64,000 nucleotides of DNA from an uncultured Clostridia bacterium (GTDB lineage: Bacteria; Bacillota; Clostridia; Peptostreptococcales; Anaerovoracaceae): contig CAKQHH010000002.1 of assembly GCA_934234035.1 (NCBI GenBank), positions 71,203-135,202 on the forward strand, given 5' to 3'. This document shows positions 24,933-34,000 of the stretch, one piece after another. Made by a program: the position numbers and the translations under genes. The notes under the pieces were generated by a model, which saw only the letters and a list, made by a program, of their open reading frames with translations, was not told the DNA's origin and did not search any database. Each line of letters begins with the position of its first letter. Positions within the stretch are counted from its first letter, which is position 1.

Positions 24933-27728
24933 TTATCTTTCTACCTCTACCATTGTGAAGCATTCCAGCGTATCACCCGGCTTGATGTCGTTGTAGTTCT
25001 CGATTCCGAGACCGCATTCGTAACCGGTTGCCACTTCCTTGGCATCGTCCTTGTATCTCTTCAGAGAGGAGATGGTGCCTTCGTGGATTACGATGCCATC
25101 CCGAACCAGACGAATCTGTGCATTCCGCTGAATCTTTCCTTCTGTAACATAGGCACCGCCGACAGTTCCCACGTTCGGTACGCGGAAGGTATCACGGATT
25201 TCGGCCTTACCCAGAATCTCTTCCCGGAATTCCGGATCCAGCATACCCTTCATGGCGTCGGAAATTTCGTCGATGATATCGTAGATGACACGGTATGTTC
25301 TGATTTCAACATCCGCATCCGCAGCCTGGTTGGTTACGGCCGTGGTCGGACGAACGTTAAATCCGATAATGATGGCATTGGATGTCTCCGCCAGCATTAC
25401 GTCGGACTCGGTAACGGTACCAACGCCGGAGTGAACCACGTTGATTCGAACGTCCGGTGTATCCAGTTTCTCCAGAGAGGAGATGATGGCACCAACGGAA
25501 CCCTGTACGTCTGCCTTGATGATCAGGTTCAGTTCCTTGGTCTCGCCTTCCTGAATCTGGGAGAAGAGCTTGTCCAGTGTCATGCTGGCATTCTTTGCCA
25601 AAACGTCCTCTCTCATCTTCTCGGCACGGCTGTTTGCAATTTCTCTGGCAACCTTGTCGTCCTTTACGGCGTTGAAAGCATCGCCGGCCATCGGTACATC
25701 CGACAGACCCAGGATTTCCACTGCCGTTGCCGGACCGGCCTTGCGGATCTTGTCGCCCTTGAAGTTGGTCATTACACGGATTTTTCCGGAGCATGTTCCG
25801 GCTACCACACTCTGACCGGTCTTCAGAGTACCGTTCATTACCAGCAGTGTGGCAATCGGGCCTCTTGCCTTGTCCAGTCTGGCCTCGATTACCGTACCCA
25901 GTGCCAGTCTGTCCGGGTTCGCCTTCAGCTCCAGCATTTCTGCCTCCAGAAGGATCATCTCCAACAGGTCTGTAATGCCTTCGCCCTTCTTTGCGGATAC
26001 CGGTACGCTGATTACGTCTCCGCCCCAGTCTTCCACCAGGATGCCGTTGTCGGCCAAGTCCTTCTTTACCTTGTCCGGATTTGCGCCCGGCTTATCCATC
26101 TTGTTGATGGCAACGATAATCGGAACGTTTGCCGCCTTCGCGTGGCTGATGGACTCGATGGTCTGCGGCTTAACACTGTCATCCGCTGCTACAACCAGTA
26201 CGGCGATATCCGTAATCTGTGCACCGCGGGCACGCATGGTGGTAAATGCTTCGTGTCCCGGAGTATCCAGGAATACGATCTTCTTGCCGTTGATGGTAAC
26301 TTCGGAAGCACCGATATGCTGCGTAATTCCGCCGGATTCTCCTGCGGTAACGTTGGTGTTTCGAATCGCATCCAGCAGGGAAGTTTTACCGTGGTCAACG
26401 TGACCCATTACGGTGATGATCGGTGCTCTCGGCTTCAGTTCGCTTTCCGCATCTTCGTGAAGATCCAGGCCTTCTTCCGGCTCTTCTTCCACTTCTTCGG
26501 TAACCACGACGCTGATACCCAGATCCTCTGCCAGCATCTCTACCACGTCCTTATCGATGGTCTGGTTCAAAGTCGCCATGATACCCATCTTCATCAGGGA
26601 CATGATAATAGATGTCGGAGAGATTTCTGCCTGCTCTGCCAGACCCGCAACGGTAATCGGAACGGTTACCGCAATGGTGCCTTCCGGCAGAAGCTCTTCA
26701 ATATCCACTTCCGGCTCCACGTTCTTCGGTGCCTTCTTCTTCTTATGTCTGGTCTGCTTTTCCAGAGAATTCTCGTCGAAGTAACGAGCATTCTTTCCGC
26801 CGCCGTTTCCTTCATGACGACCGTGCTTGTTGTGACGATCGCCTCTGCTGCGGTCTTCATTCTTGTCCTTATTGTGGTCAAAGAACTTCTTGCTCTTTCC
26901 CTTGCCGCCCTTGCCGGTTTCTACCGCTGCCATTTCCGGTGCGGATGCACCGCTGCTGCGGCGCTGGGAATGATCGTTCCGGCCTTCATTGTTGTTCCGG
27001 CGATTTCCGCCGTCCTTGCGGCCCTGACCGTCTTTGCCCCTGCGGTCATTGCGGTCGTTTCTGTCGTTTCTCTTCTTTCTGCCGTCGGAAGATTTACCGG
27101 ATTCCTTCGCTTCCGGCTGCGGTGCTTTGGATGCATCGAAAATCTTCTTGAAGCGCATCGGCTTGTTCGGAGCGTTGGTATACTCTTCTTTCTTTTCCTC
27201 TGCCTTCTTCGCCGGCTTCTTCTCTTCCGCCTTGTGATCCGCTGCCTTCTTTTCCGCAGGCTTGTCGGAAGTCTTCTTCGCCGGCTTCTTCTCGGTCTTC
27301 TTCGCCGCCTTCTTTTCAGCGGCTTCTTTTTCTTTTGCGGCCTTCTGCTCTGCTCTTGCCGCCGCTTCTTCGCTTTCAACCTCGGCTGCGGTCTTTACGA
27401 TTTTCAGTCCAACCCGCTTCTTCGGCTCTTCCTTCGGCGCTTCCGCCTTTACAGGTGCCGCTTTCGGAGCTTCTTCCTTCTCCTTCTTTGCCATCGGTGC
27501 CGGTTTGCTGATGATCGGAGTTGCCTTAATCTTCGGTTTCTTGGACTGGGCTTCCGGACGATCGTTTCCTTTCAGCATATTGATGGTGCTGATAATTCTA
27601 CCCGCATCCCGATCCTCCATGCTGTCTCCCTCGCCGGTCACCTTAATGCCCAACTTGTCGGAATTTCGTTTCAGTTCCTGATACGAAATATCCAGTTCGG
27701 TCATGATATCAGATACCTTCTTCGCCAT
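24933..27728 (-). CDS. infB: Translation initiation factor IF-2
   Basis: A 931-residue GTPase that brings fMet-tRNA to the 30S subunit. It has an N-terminal IF2_N helix bundle (residues 1-55), a long Lys/Ala/Glu- then Arg/Asn/Gly-rich linker (about 60-345), a second IF2_N part, and the G domain with [10 protein letters not shown] (G1), DTPGHEAF (G3) and NKMDKPGA (G4), then domains II-IV. The ATG lies inside the end of ylxR behind AGGAGG, a 20-bp overlap. Codon choice (AGA and CGT for Arg) marks it as highly expressed. Confidence 0.97.
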   Translation of the reverse strand: MAKKVSDIMTELDISYQELKRNSDKLGIKVTGEGDSMEDRDAGRIISTINMLKGNDRPEAQSKKPKIKATPIISKPAPMAKKEKEEAPKAAPVKAEAPKEEPKKRVGLKIVKTAAEVESEEAAARAEQKAAKEKEAAEKKAAKKTEKKPAKKTSDKPAEKKAADHKAEEKKPAKKAEEKKEEYTNAPNKPMRFKKIFDASKAPQPEAKESGKSSDGRKKRNDRNDRNDRRGKDGQGRKDGGNRRNNNEGRNDHSQRRSSGASAPEMAAVETGKGGKGKSKKFFDHNKDKNEDRSRGDRHNKHGRHEGNGGGKNARYFDENSLEKQTRHKKKKAPKNVEPEVDIEELLPEGTIAVTVPITVAGLAEQAEISPTSIIMSLMKMGIMATLNQTIDKDVVEMLAEDLGISVVVTEEVEEEPEEGLDLHEDAESELKPRAPIITVMGHVDHGKTSLLDAIRNTNVTAGESGGITQHIGASEVTINGKKIVFLDTPGHEAFTTMRARGAQITDIAVLVVAADDSVKPQTIESISHAKAANVPIIVAINKMDKPGANPDKVKKDLADNGILVEDWGGDVISVPVSAKKGEGITDLLEMILLEAEMLELKANPDRLALGTVIEARLDKARGPIATLLVMNGTLKTGQSVVAGTCSGKIRVMTNFKGDKIRKAGPATAVEILGLSDVPMAGDAFNAVKDDKVAREIANSRAEKMREDVLAKNASMTLDKLFSQIQEGETKELNLIIKADVQGSVGAIISSLEKLDTPDVRINVVHSGVGTVTESDVMLAETSNAIIIGFNVRPTTAVTNQAADADVEIRTYRVIYDIIDEISDAMKGMLDPEFREEILGKAEIRDTFRVPNVGTVGGAYVTEGKIQRNAQIRLVRDGIVIHEGTISSLKRYKDDAKEVATGYECGLGIENYNDIKPGDTLECFTMVEVER

Positions 27729-28005
27729 TCACTACCTCCTTTACAAATGCACTGGCTTCGTCAAAAGCCGCATCTGTTATTTCCATTTTGATTTCTCTCT
27801 TATAATTTCGCTGAAATGCTCTGCTTTTTCTTGCTTTCTCGATGCATTCCGGATTCTTGCAGAGATACACGCCTCTTCCCGGGCTCTTCCCGTCTCGATC
27901 CACATGAATGGCTTCATCGTGGAACGTCAGCCGAATCAGCTGATTCTGAGGAAAGGATTCCCTGCACCCGATGCATCTTCGCATTGGTGTTCTTCGGTCT
28001 TTCAT
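27709..28005 (-). CDS. ylxR: YlxR (DUF448) RNA-binding protein
   Basis: A 98-residue basic protein of the YlxR family, reported in Bacillus as an RNase P modulator. Motifs: RRTPMRRCIGCRES and GRGVYLCKNPECIEKA. It sits between nusA and infB as is usual; the ylxQ (L7Ae-like) gene often found after it is absent, and ylxR overlaps infB instead. Confidence 0.9.
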   Translation of the reverse strand: MKDRRTPMRRCIGCRESFPQNQLIRLTFHDEAIHVDRDGKSPGRGVYLCKNPECIEKARKSRAFQRNYKREIKMEITDAAFDEASAFVKEVVNGEEGI

Positions 28006-28014
28006 ACCGCGCCT

Positions 28015-29184
28015 CTACTCTTCCGAAGCGGTCTCTTCTGCTTCCGGTACTTCTGCCTCCACAGCTGCATCTTCTGTCATTTCATTTTCTTCTTCAAAAG
28101 CATTCGGTTCTTCATCTTCATCGGTGTAGTCATCAAAATCAAAACCGCTTTCTTCCAGCTGTGCCTTGCTCTTGATATCGATCTTCCATCCGCTGACTCT
28201 GGCTGCCAGACGAACGTTCTGTCCTTCTCTTCCGATGGCCAGGGAAAGCTGCTGTTCCGGAACCACAGCGATGGCGCTCTTTTCTTTTTCATCGGCATAT
28301 ACCGCTTCCACGACTGCCGGACGCAGAACGTTGCTAATCAGCACCGTTGGATTTTCATCCCATACGATGATGTCGATTTTCTCATCGTTCAGCTCGTCCA
28401 CGATAGACTGAACACGGGAACCCCTGTTTCCGACGCAGGCACCTACCGGATCCACGTTCTCATCGTTGGAATATACCGCAATCTTCGTACGGGAACCGGC
28501 CTCACGGGCGATTCCTTTGATTTCTACCGTGCCGTCGGCAATCTCCGGAATTTCCAGTTCGAACAGCTTCCGAACCAGTCCCGGATGGGAACGGGAAATG
28601 AAGATCTGAGTTCCCTTCGGCTTCTTCTGTACGTCCATTACGTATACTTTGATGTACTGACCCGGGCGCAGTTCCTCTCCGCGAACCTGCTCGGATTTGG
28701 ACAGAGAGCATTCTACGTTTCCGATGGATACGTAGACTCTACCTTCATTCACTCTCTCCACTCTTGCGGTCACCAGTTTTTCCTTCAGTTCGATAAACTG
28801 ATCGTAGGTGTTGTTTCTTTCCGCTTCACGGATGCTCTGAACCACAACCTGCTTTGCGGTCTGTGCGGCAATGCGGCCGAAATCCTTCGGATCGATTCGG
28901 TACTGAATCTCATCGCCGATTTCATAGCGTTCGTCATATGACCGCGCTTCTTCCAAAGATACCTCGGTAGCATCATCCATTACTTCTTCCACAACTTCCT
29001 TGCTGAGAAGAACCATTACCTCTCCGGACTCCCGATCTACTACCACATCCACCTTCTGGTCTTTGCTGTAGTTTCTTTCGTAAGTGGTCTTAACGGCTTT
29101 CTCGATTGCCGCGATAATGTCCTCTTTGGAAATGTTCTTTTCGCGCTCCAACTCATTGAGTGCATCTAGAAATTCCTTGTTCAT
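28015..29184 (-). CDS. nusA: Transcription factor NusA
   Basis: A 389-residue protein: N-terminal RNA-polymerase-binding domain (1-125), S1 domain (about 130-200, ERVNEGRVYVSIGNVE), KH1 and KH2 (VGACVGNRGSRVQSIVDELNDEKIDII; LAIGREGQNVRLAARVSGWKIDI, each quoted in part) and a short acidic tail of about 45 residues instead of the E. coli acidic repeats. It controls pausing, termination and antitermination. It is co-transcribed with rimP, ten bases downstream of it. Confidence 0.96.
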   Translation of the reverse strand: MNKEFLDALNELEREKNISKEDIIAAIEKAVKTTYERNYSKDQKVDVVVDRESGEVMVLLSKEVVEEVMDDATEVSLEEARSYDERYEIGDEIQYRIDPKDFGRIAAQTAKQVVVQSIREAERNNTYDQFIELKEKLVTARVERVNEGRVYVSIGNVECSLSKSEQVRGEELRPGQYIKVYVMDVQKKPKGTQIFISRSHPGLVRKLFELEIPEIADGTVEIKGIAREAGSRTKIAVYSNDENVDPVGACVGNRGSRVQSIVDELNDEKIDIIVWDENPTVLISNVLRPAVVEAVYADEKEKSAIAVVPEQQLSLAIGREGQNVRLAARVSGWKIDIKSKAQLEESGFDFDDYTDEDEEPNAFEEENEMTEDAAVEAEVPEAEETASEE

Positions 29185-29193
29185 TTAACCCTC

Positions 29194-29673
29194 CTAAAAT
29201 ATAACTGCAAGGTTGATTTTGGAAATCTTCTTGTGCGGAATCTCCAATCTCTCCCCATCTAAATCCAACTGAATTACATCTTCTTCCGTGCGTCCCACCA
29301 GTTCGGCCTCAAAGCTCTTCTGACCGTTCAGCGGTTCGTACAGCTTGACTTCTACAATTCTTCCGGCGAAACGATCGAAGTCCTTATCGTGAATCAGCTC
29401 CCGATCCATTCCCGGTGAGGACACCTCGATGGTGTACTGACGGGCAATCAGATCCAGTTCATCCAGTTTCTCGCTCAGATACCGATTCACCTCTTCACAT
29501 TCTTCAATGTTTACAAATTCCTGCTCACTATCTGCCGGCTTGTCCAGATATACCCGAAGTTTCCATTCCGGTCCCTCCTTGCGGTACTCCACATTGTAAA
29601 TTTCCAAATCTTTGCCGCAAACATGCTCTTCTGCAAGTTCTCTTACACGGCTGACTACATCTTCTTTTGCCAT
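29194..29673 (-). CDS. rimP: Ribosome maturation factor RimP
   Basis: A 159-residue 30S assembly factor with the family core RKEGPEWKLRVYLDKP, IEECEEVNRYLSEKLDE, EVSSPGMDREL and KKISKINLAVIF. Two adjacent ATG codons (29676 and 29673) follow GGAGGG; I chose the second because its spacing is better. It is the first gene of the run ending at ribF. Confidence 0.93.
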   Translation of the reverse strand: MAKEDVVSRVRELAEEHVCGKDLEIYNVEYRKEGPEWKLRVYLDKPADSEQEFVNIEECEEVNRYLSEKLDELDLIARQYTIEVSSPGMDRELIHDKDFDRFAGRIVEVKLYEPLNGQKSFEAELVGRTEEDVIQLDLDGERLEIPHKKISKINLAVIF

Positions 29674-29702
29674 CATCCCTCCGGAATAATCCACATACAA
29701 AC

Positions 29703-29729
29703 GAAAGAGTGGGCTTTGCCCACTCTTTC
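29703..29729 (-). promoter_or_regulatory. Hairpin in the rimP leader
   Basis: Perfect 12-bp stem GAAAGAGTGGGC / GCCCACTCTTTC around a 3-base loop. It lies downstream of the predicted rimP promoter and 30 bases before the ribosome site, so it is transcribed in the leader. It may attenuate rimP-nusA or also end read-through from the allantoin operon; the T-run after it is weak. Confidence 0.6.
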
Positions 29730-29749
29730 AAGTTCCAACGTATACAACT

Positions 29750-29778
29750 ATAATAGCACGAATTCCTTTGATATGCAA
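29750..29778 (-). promoter_or_regulatory. rimP-nusA promoter
   Basis: On the minus strand TTGCAT (29778-29773), a 17-bp spacer and TATTAT (29755-29750), placed in the 130-bp gap between the regulator gene stop and rimP. Confidence 0.65.
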
Positions 29779-29805
29779 GGATTTTTCTTGATATTCCGGG
29801 AATTC

Positions 29806-30843
29806 TTAGATTTTGTAACGTGCCATGGAAGCCGCCAAGTGCTTCATCATGGTTTTCGTTGCCGCTTCCACATTGCCGCTGATAATCGCACCATACAATT
29901 TCTGATGCTCCTCCACAACGGCCTGCAGCTGTTCCGCGTCCACCATACCGGTTCCGCTGACCCTCTTAAGGAAATTCCGGATTGTGGTCAGCATGGACAG
30001 GATAATCGGATTGCCGGAGCATTCCGCAATGCAGGTATGGAATTCAATATCCGCATCCAGGGTTTCCTGCAGCGCATGCTGCAGATTATCCGAATCCTTG
30101 CTTTCCTGAAAGGTTTTCTGCATCCGGTAATAGATGTCCGTCAATTTATCCAGCTTGTTCTTGTCCTCACACTGAGCCGCCAGCTGAACCGCCCGGAGTT
30201 CCAGCGCGCCACGAACCTGGAGGATACTCTTTACCTGAGCGCCGTCCAGAAACAGGGACCAGGACAGCGGTACCGAGAAGAAATTGGTTTCCCGGCTTGT
30301 AATATACGTGCCCTGTCCCAGACGGATGTCAATCATCCCCAGGACGTCCAGCACCTTTAAGGCCTCCCGGACAGCGGATCGGCCGACATTTAATTTTTTT
30401 GCCAGCTCCCGGTCCGACTCAATCTGATCTCCCCTCTTTAGACGGCCTTCCAGAATTTCATCGGCGAAATACATGGTCAGCCGATTCACCAACTGACTGA
30501 TATTTCCCTTTTTTTCACTCTTATAGAACAAATCATCATCTGCCTGATGAGAATTCAAACAGGTTTCCAGATTCTGAAGAAATTCCTGCGGTTCCAGGGA
30601 GAACATCATGCTGTCCAGCTGCAAACGGCCGGAGACAGCACTGATTACCTCATTGAGGCGATCGCCCCCTTTGGACTCCAGGTTGGATAGAGTCGCCACG
30701 CTCATGGCCGTCTTTCCATTCTCTTTCATCAGAAAATATTCCAAAAATTCCTTTTGTGTCATTTTCAGCGTCCGGCGAACCTGTCGGATATTATCCTTCT
30801 TGTAGACAGAGTTGTATTTGCCCTCTACCATCATGTACCTCAT
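29806..30843 (-). CDS. XRE-GntR-FCD regulator of the allantoin operon
   Basis: A 345-residue protein about 110 residues longer than a usual GntR/FCD regulator. Residues 18-80 look like a Cro/C1-type helix-turn-helix (VRRTLKMTQKEF...SVATLSNLESKGGDRLNEVISAV). Residues 115-183 are a GntR winged helix (RGDQIESDRELAKKLNVGRS; SAVREALKVLDVLGMIDIR). Residues 190-340 are an FCD domain with metal-site residues in DADIEFHTC, EEHQKLY and MKHLAAS. It is the last gene of the allE-allC operon, 27 bp behind allC, so it most likely reads an allantoin-pathway metabolite. The FadR-like palindromes upstream of the island genes fit the GntR domain; that link is inference. Confidence 0.85.
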   Translation of the reverse strand: MRYMMVEGKYNSVYKKDNIRQVRRTLKMTQKEFLEYFLMKENGKTAMSVATLSNLESKGGDRLNEVISAVSGRLQLDSMMFSLEPQEFLQNLETCLNSHQADDDLFYKSEKKGNISQLVNRLTMYFADEILEGRLKRGDQIESDRELAKKLNVGRSAVREALKVLDVLGMIDIRLGQGTYITSRETNFFSVPLSWSLFLDGAQVKSILQVRGALELRAVQLAAQCEDKNKLDKLTDIYYRMQKTFQESKDSDNLQHALQETLDADIEFHTCIAECSGNPIILSMLTTIRNFLKRVSGTGMVDAEQLQAVVEEHQKLYGAIISGNVEAATKTMMKHLAASMARYKI

Positions 30844-30870
30844 TTTTCCACTAGCTCTTTAACTTCGCGA

Positions 30871-32112
30871 TTACTCGTTCAGAAGTTTTTCAACCAGGTC
30901 GGTCATCAGTACAGAGGCTTTAGCCAGGTCACTGTATTTACTGAATTCAACCGGTGCATGGCTTCGACCGTCCTTGCTGGAAACGAACAGCATAACTGTT
31001 GGAAGCTGCTGACCGATTTCCAGAGAGTCGTGTCCCGCACCACTCGGAAGACGCATGTAGGAGTATCCTCTCTCCTTGCAGGAATCTTCCAGTGTGTCCA
31101 GCATGCCTGCATCCAGAGCAACCGGTTCGATGACCAGCTTCGTGTCAATTTCAAAGCTTCCGCCCATGATCTTGCATTCACGCTCCAATGCAGCTCGAAT
31201 TCTTCTGGCGATATCATTAATATTATCGTTATTCATGGACCGAATGTCAACCGTGAACTCTACTTTCTCCGCAACGATATTCATGCCGCCCGGTGTTACG
31301 TTCATGAAACCAACGGTAGCAACGGTACCGTCTGCCTTCTCCCGTGCCCAGTCTGCAATCTTGCAGATTACCTTCGATGCGGTATCTACGGCATCCATTC
31401 TCATATCCATTGGAGTGGTTCCCGCATGGTCAGCTCTTCCGTGTACCGTAACCATGTATCTCTGGATACCGACGATACCGGTTACCAGACCGATTTCCAG
31501 TTCTTTCTGATCCAGTACCGGCCCCTGCTCGATGTGCGCTTCTACAAAATGACCGATGGAACCCTCTTTCCAAGCGGCATCACCCACCTTCGCCGGATCC
31601 AACCCGTATTCCTTCATCGCTTCCGCAATGGAAATTCCGCTTGCATCTTTGAACTGCTCGGTATATGCCTCATCACGGTGACCCAGCATCGCACCGGAAC
31701 CGAAATATCCGGTACCGAAACGCATACCTTCTTCATCGTTGAAGCCAACTACGACCAGATCTCTCTTGTGTTCCATTCCGCTCTCTGCAATCTGACGAGC
31801 CATCTCGATGGAGCAAACCACGCCGCCAATGCCGTCGTAGTTACCACCGTGGATAACCGAATCGTAGTGAGAACCGGACATTACGCACGGAGCTTCCGGA
31901 TCCGTACCTCTCAGGATACCGAATACGTTTCCGGCTTCATCCTCGTGCACTTCCAGACCGATTTCTTCCATGGTTTCTCTCAGATAATTCACAGCATCTC
32001 TCGCTTCCTTGGTGAAAGGAAGTCTGGTGCAGCCTTCTCCCGGGGTAGCGGTGAACTTCTTTAAATACTCCAGATCCTGAGCAATTCTTCCTGTGATTTT
32101 TTCGATTTCCAT
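30871..32112 (-). CDS. allC: Allantoate amidohydrolase
   Basis: A 413-residue M20-fold metalloenzyme converting allantoate to (S)-ureidoglycine, CO2 and NH3, using Mn2+. Metal residues: MSGSHYDSV (His/Asp), GNYDGIGGV (bridging Asp), FNDEEGMRFG (Glu pair), EAHIEQGP (His) and a C-terminal SHAPVEFS (His). GRADHAGTTPMDMRMDA is the dimerisation-domain mark of AllC and N-carbamoyl-amino-acid hydrolases; GAGHDSLEIG fits too. A beta-ureidopropionase or carbamoylase role is possible by sequence, but the operon decides for AllC. Confidence 0.92.
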   Translation of the reverse strand: MEIEKITGRIAQDLEYLKKFTATPGEGCTRLPFTKEARDAVNYLRETMEEIGLEVHEDEAGNVFGILRGTDPEAPCVMSGSHYDSVIHGGNYDGIGGVVCSIEMARQIAESGMEHKRDLVVVGFNDEEGMRFGTGYFGSGAMLGHRDEAYTEQFKDASGISIAEAMKEYGLDPAKVGDAAWKEGSIGHFVEAHIEQGPVLDQKELEIGLVTGIVGIQRYMVTVHGRADHAGTTPMDMRMDAVDTASKVICKIADWAREKADGTVATVGFMNVTPGGMNIVAEKVEFTVDIRSMNNDNINDIARRIRAALERECKIMGGSFEIDTKLVIEPVALDAGMLDTLEDSCKERGYSYMRLPSGAGHDSLEIGQQLPTVMLFVSSKDGRSHAPVEFSKYSDLAKASVLMTDLVEKLLNE

Positions 32113-32123
32113 CTTACGTCCTC

Positions 32124-32321
32124 CTAGTTTTTTCTATCAATAATAAAGACCTTAATCGGTGAGATCAGCATCGCTACGACAACCGCAATGAATCCCCCTA
32201 TCGCCAATCCGTTCATTCCATGGTTTACCCCCAGAAGAATCAGGGCAAAACCAATCATGGTTATGATAAATGCAATGGTCAGTGCCCCTGCATTTGTCGT
32301 CCAGAAACTTTTCTTTTCCAT
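32124..32321 (-). CDS. 65-residue two-helix membrane protein
   Basis: A small protein with a short polar N-terminus (MEKKSFWTTN), helix 1 at about residues 12-33 (AGALTIAFIITMIGFALILL), helix 2 at about 37-60 (NGLAIGGFIAVVVAMLI) and a charged tail IDRKN. It starts 17 bases after the LctP-family permease and ends 11 bases before allC, with a good AGGGAG ribosome site, so it is translated with the operon. I recognise no family. A role as a small subunit or stabiliser of the permease is inference from position only. Confidence 0.75.
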   Translation of the reverse strand: MEKKSFWTTNAGALTIAFIITMIGFALILLGVNHGMNGLAIGGFIAVVVAMLISPIKVFIIDRKN

Positions 32322-32338
32322 TATATTTATCTCCCTTT

Positions 32339-33949
32339 CTACAGGCCGAATACCAAGAACAGGAACAGTCCGATTGCAATCGTTGCCGGGATGGTGAATG
32401 TCAGCATGATTTTCAGCACTTCACCTTCCTTGCCCAGACATCCTGCAGTGGTGGTTCCCAGAATAATCTTGCTCGGGCTCACCGCAGCACCAATTGCACC
32501 GCCTGCGGTCTGTGCTCCCAGTACCGCCGGTGCGTTCACACCCAGCAGAGAAGATGTAGTCATCTGGAAGTCTCCGAACAGAATGTTGGAACTCATGTTG
32601 CTGCCGGTCATAAATGTTCCCAGCAGTCCGATGAACGGCGCGAGAATCAGGTATTTATTGCCCAGTACGCCGGCAATTCCCTGAGACAGAACGACGGTCT
32701 GTCCGGTTCCGGACATAATCTTGGACATGATTACCAGTCCGATTACTGCCATTCCGGATGGCATGGTCATGGTGATGGAGCGGCCGAAAATCGCCTTGGT
32801 TCCGCCGGCCTGAATCCAGCCGTGCTTCTTGTAGTATACCAATCCGATTACTGCGGACAGGAACAGGAACATGCTGGCATGGGTAAACGGAACGATTGGA
32901 GAAAACGCATCGGATGCCGCATTGACGAAGCCGTATCCGGTGGATGTTTCCGGAACGGAAATGCTCAGCTGAACCTTGCTCAAGAATGCATTGATTGGTG
33001 CAACCGTCAGCACGATGATGGTCATCAGGGACAGAAGTACGTACGGTACGAATGCCTGTACCAGTGTCATATCCTTCGGTGCATCCAAGGTCTCTCCGGT
33101 GCTCTCGGTACGAACCATAATCTTGGAATCTTCGATTCTCCACGCATCCCGGTACATCTTCATTCTTCCCATCAGCATGAGAACGACCAGACAAATAACA
33201 GCCGGAACGAAGTTGCTCAGGGTGGTGTTCACCTGGCTCAGCACCAACTCACCGCCGCCACCGATAACGGTCATTACCAGCACGGCCGGAAGCCCCTTCT
33301 TTACAGCCTGTCCTTTTCCGTACAGCCAGCAGATGATGATTCCGGTCACGAAATCCCATACCAGAAGGAATACCGCTGCCCAGAACGCCGCTCTGTAATA
33401 CTCCGGACTGCCTGCCTGAATACCGGCGGATACCGCCAGGGAGTCCCACGCGGCACCCAAGGTACCGAAGGTATTTCCCCATGCCTGACCCAGCAGCGGA
33501 ATAACGATGGCGTACATCGGCGCCACGCCGATTCCGATCAGAAGCGGTGCGCCTACTGCAACCGGTACACCGAATCCGGTGATGCCCTGCAGGAAACTCT
33601 CGAAAATCCAGCCCATCGCCAGCACCAGCAGCAGTTCATTCGGCAGCAGCTTACTCATGCCTTCTTTGATGACAATGAACGCTTTCGCCTCATCGCCCAC
33701 CTGGTACATGAGAATTGCCGTCCAAATAATCAAGAGAATGACCAAGGCACTCCAAATGCCCTTGGCACTCTCCACCGCGATGGTGGTAATGTCCGCCTTA
33801 TACACCAGCAGACCGGAAAAAATCGTAATAAGCAAGCCAACCGGGGCTGCCTCGGTGGCGCCCCAGTGAAACTTGATCATTAATACGATTAATACGATAA
33901 TCGGCAGAAACGCCATTATCCATGTTAAGAAATTTACAGGTATATTCAT
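32339..33949 (-). CDS. LctP-family (lactate/glycolate permease type) transporter
   Basis: A 536-residue protein with about 13 helices of the L-lactate permease family (TC 2.A.14). Marks: WGATEAAPVGL, ESFLQGITGFGVPVAVGAPLLIGIG, LGQAWGNTFGTLGAAWDSLA, FTHASMFLFLSAVIG and the C-terminal TGSNMSSNILFGDFQ and QTAGGAIGAAVSPSKIILGTTTAG. Known members move lactate or glycolate with H+. It is embedded between allK and allC in the allantoin operon, where the predicted product oxamate is a lactate/pyruvate analogue; oxamate export (or uptake of an intermediate) is my inference. Confidence 0.88.
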   Translation of the reverse strand: MNIPVNFLTWIMAFLPIIVLIVLMIKFHWGATEAAPVGLLITIFSGLLVYKADITTIAVESAKGIWSALVILLIIWTAILMYQVGDEAKAFIVIKEGMSKLLPNELLLVLAMGWIFESFLQGITGFGVPVAVGAPLLIGIGVAPMYAIVIPLLGQAWGNTFGTLGAAWDSLAVSAGIQAGSPEYYRAAFWAAVFLLVWDFVTGIIICWLYGKGQAVKKGLPAVLVMTVIGGGGELVLSQVNTTLSNFVPAVICLVVLMLMGRMKMYRDAWRIEDSKIMVRTESTGETLDAPKDMTLVQAFVPYVLLSLMTIIVLTVAPINAFLSKVQLSISVPETSTGYGFVNAASDAFSPIVPFTHASMFLFLSAVIGLVYYKKHGWIQAGGTKAIFGRSITMTMPSGMAVIGLVIMSKIMSGTGQTVVLSQGIAGVLGNKYLILAPFIGLLGTFMTGSNMSSNILFGDFQMTTSSLLGVNAPAVLGAQTAGGAIGAAVSPSKIILGTTTAGCLGKEGEVLKIMLTFTIPATIAIGLFLFLVFGL

Positions 33950-34000
33950 ATTGAAAGTACTCCTCTTTTTCTCAAATCTCGTATTGCGGTAAAAGCAGAA

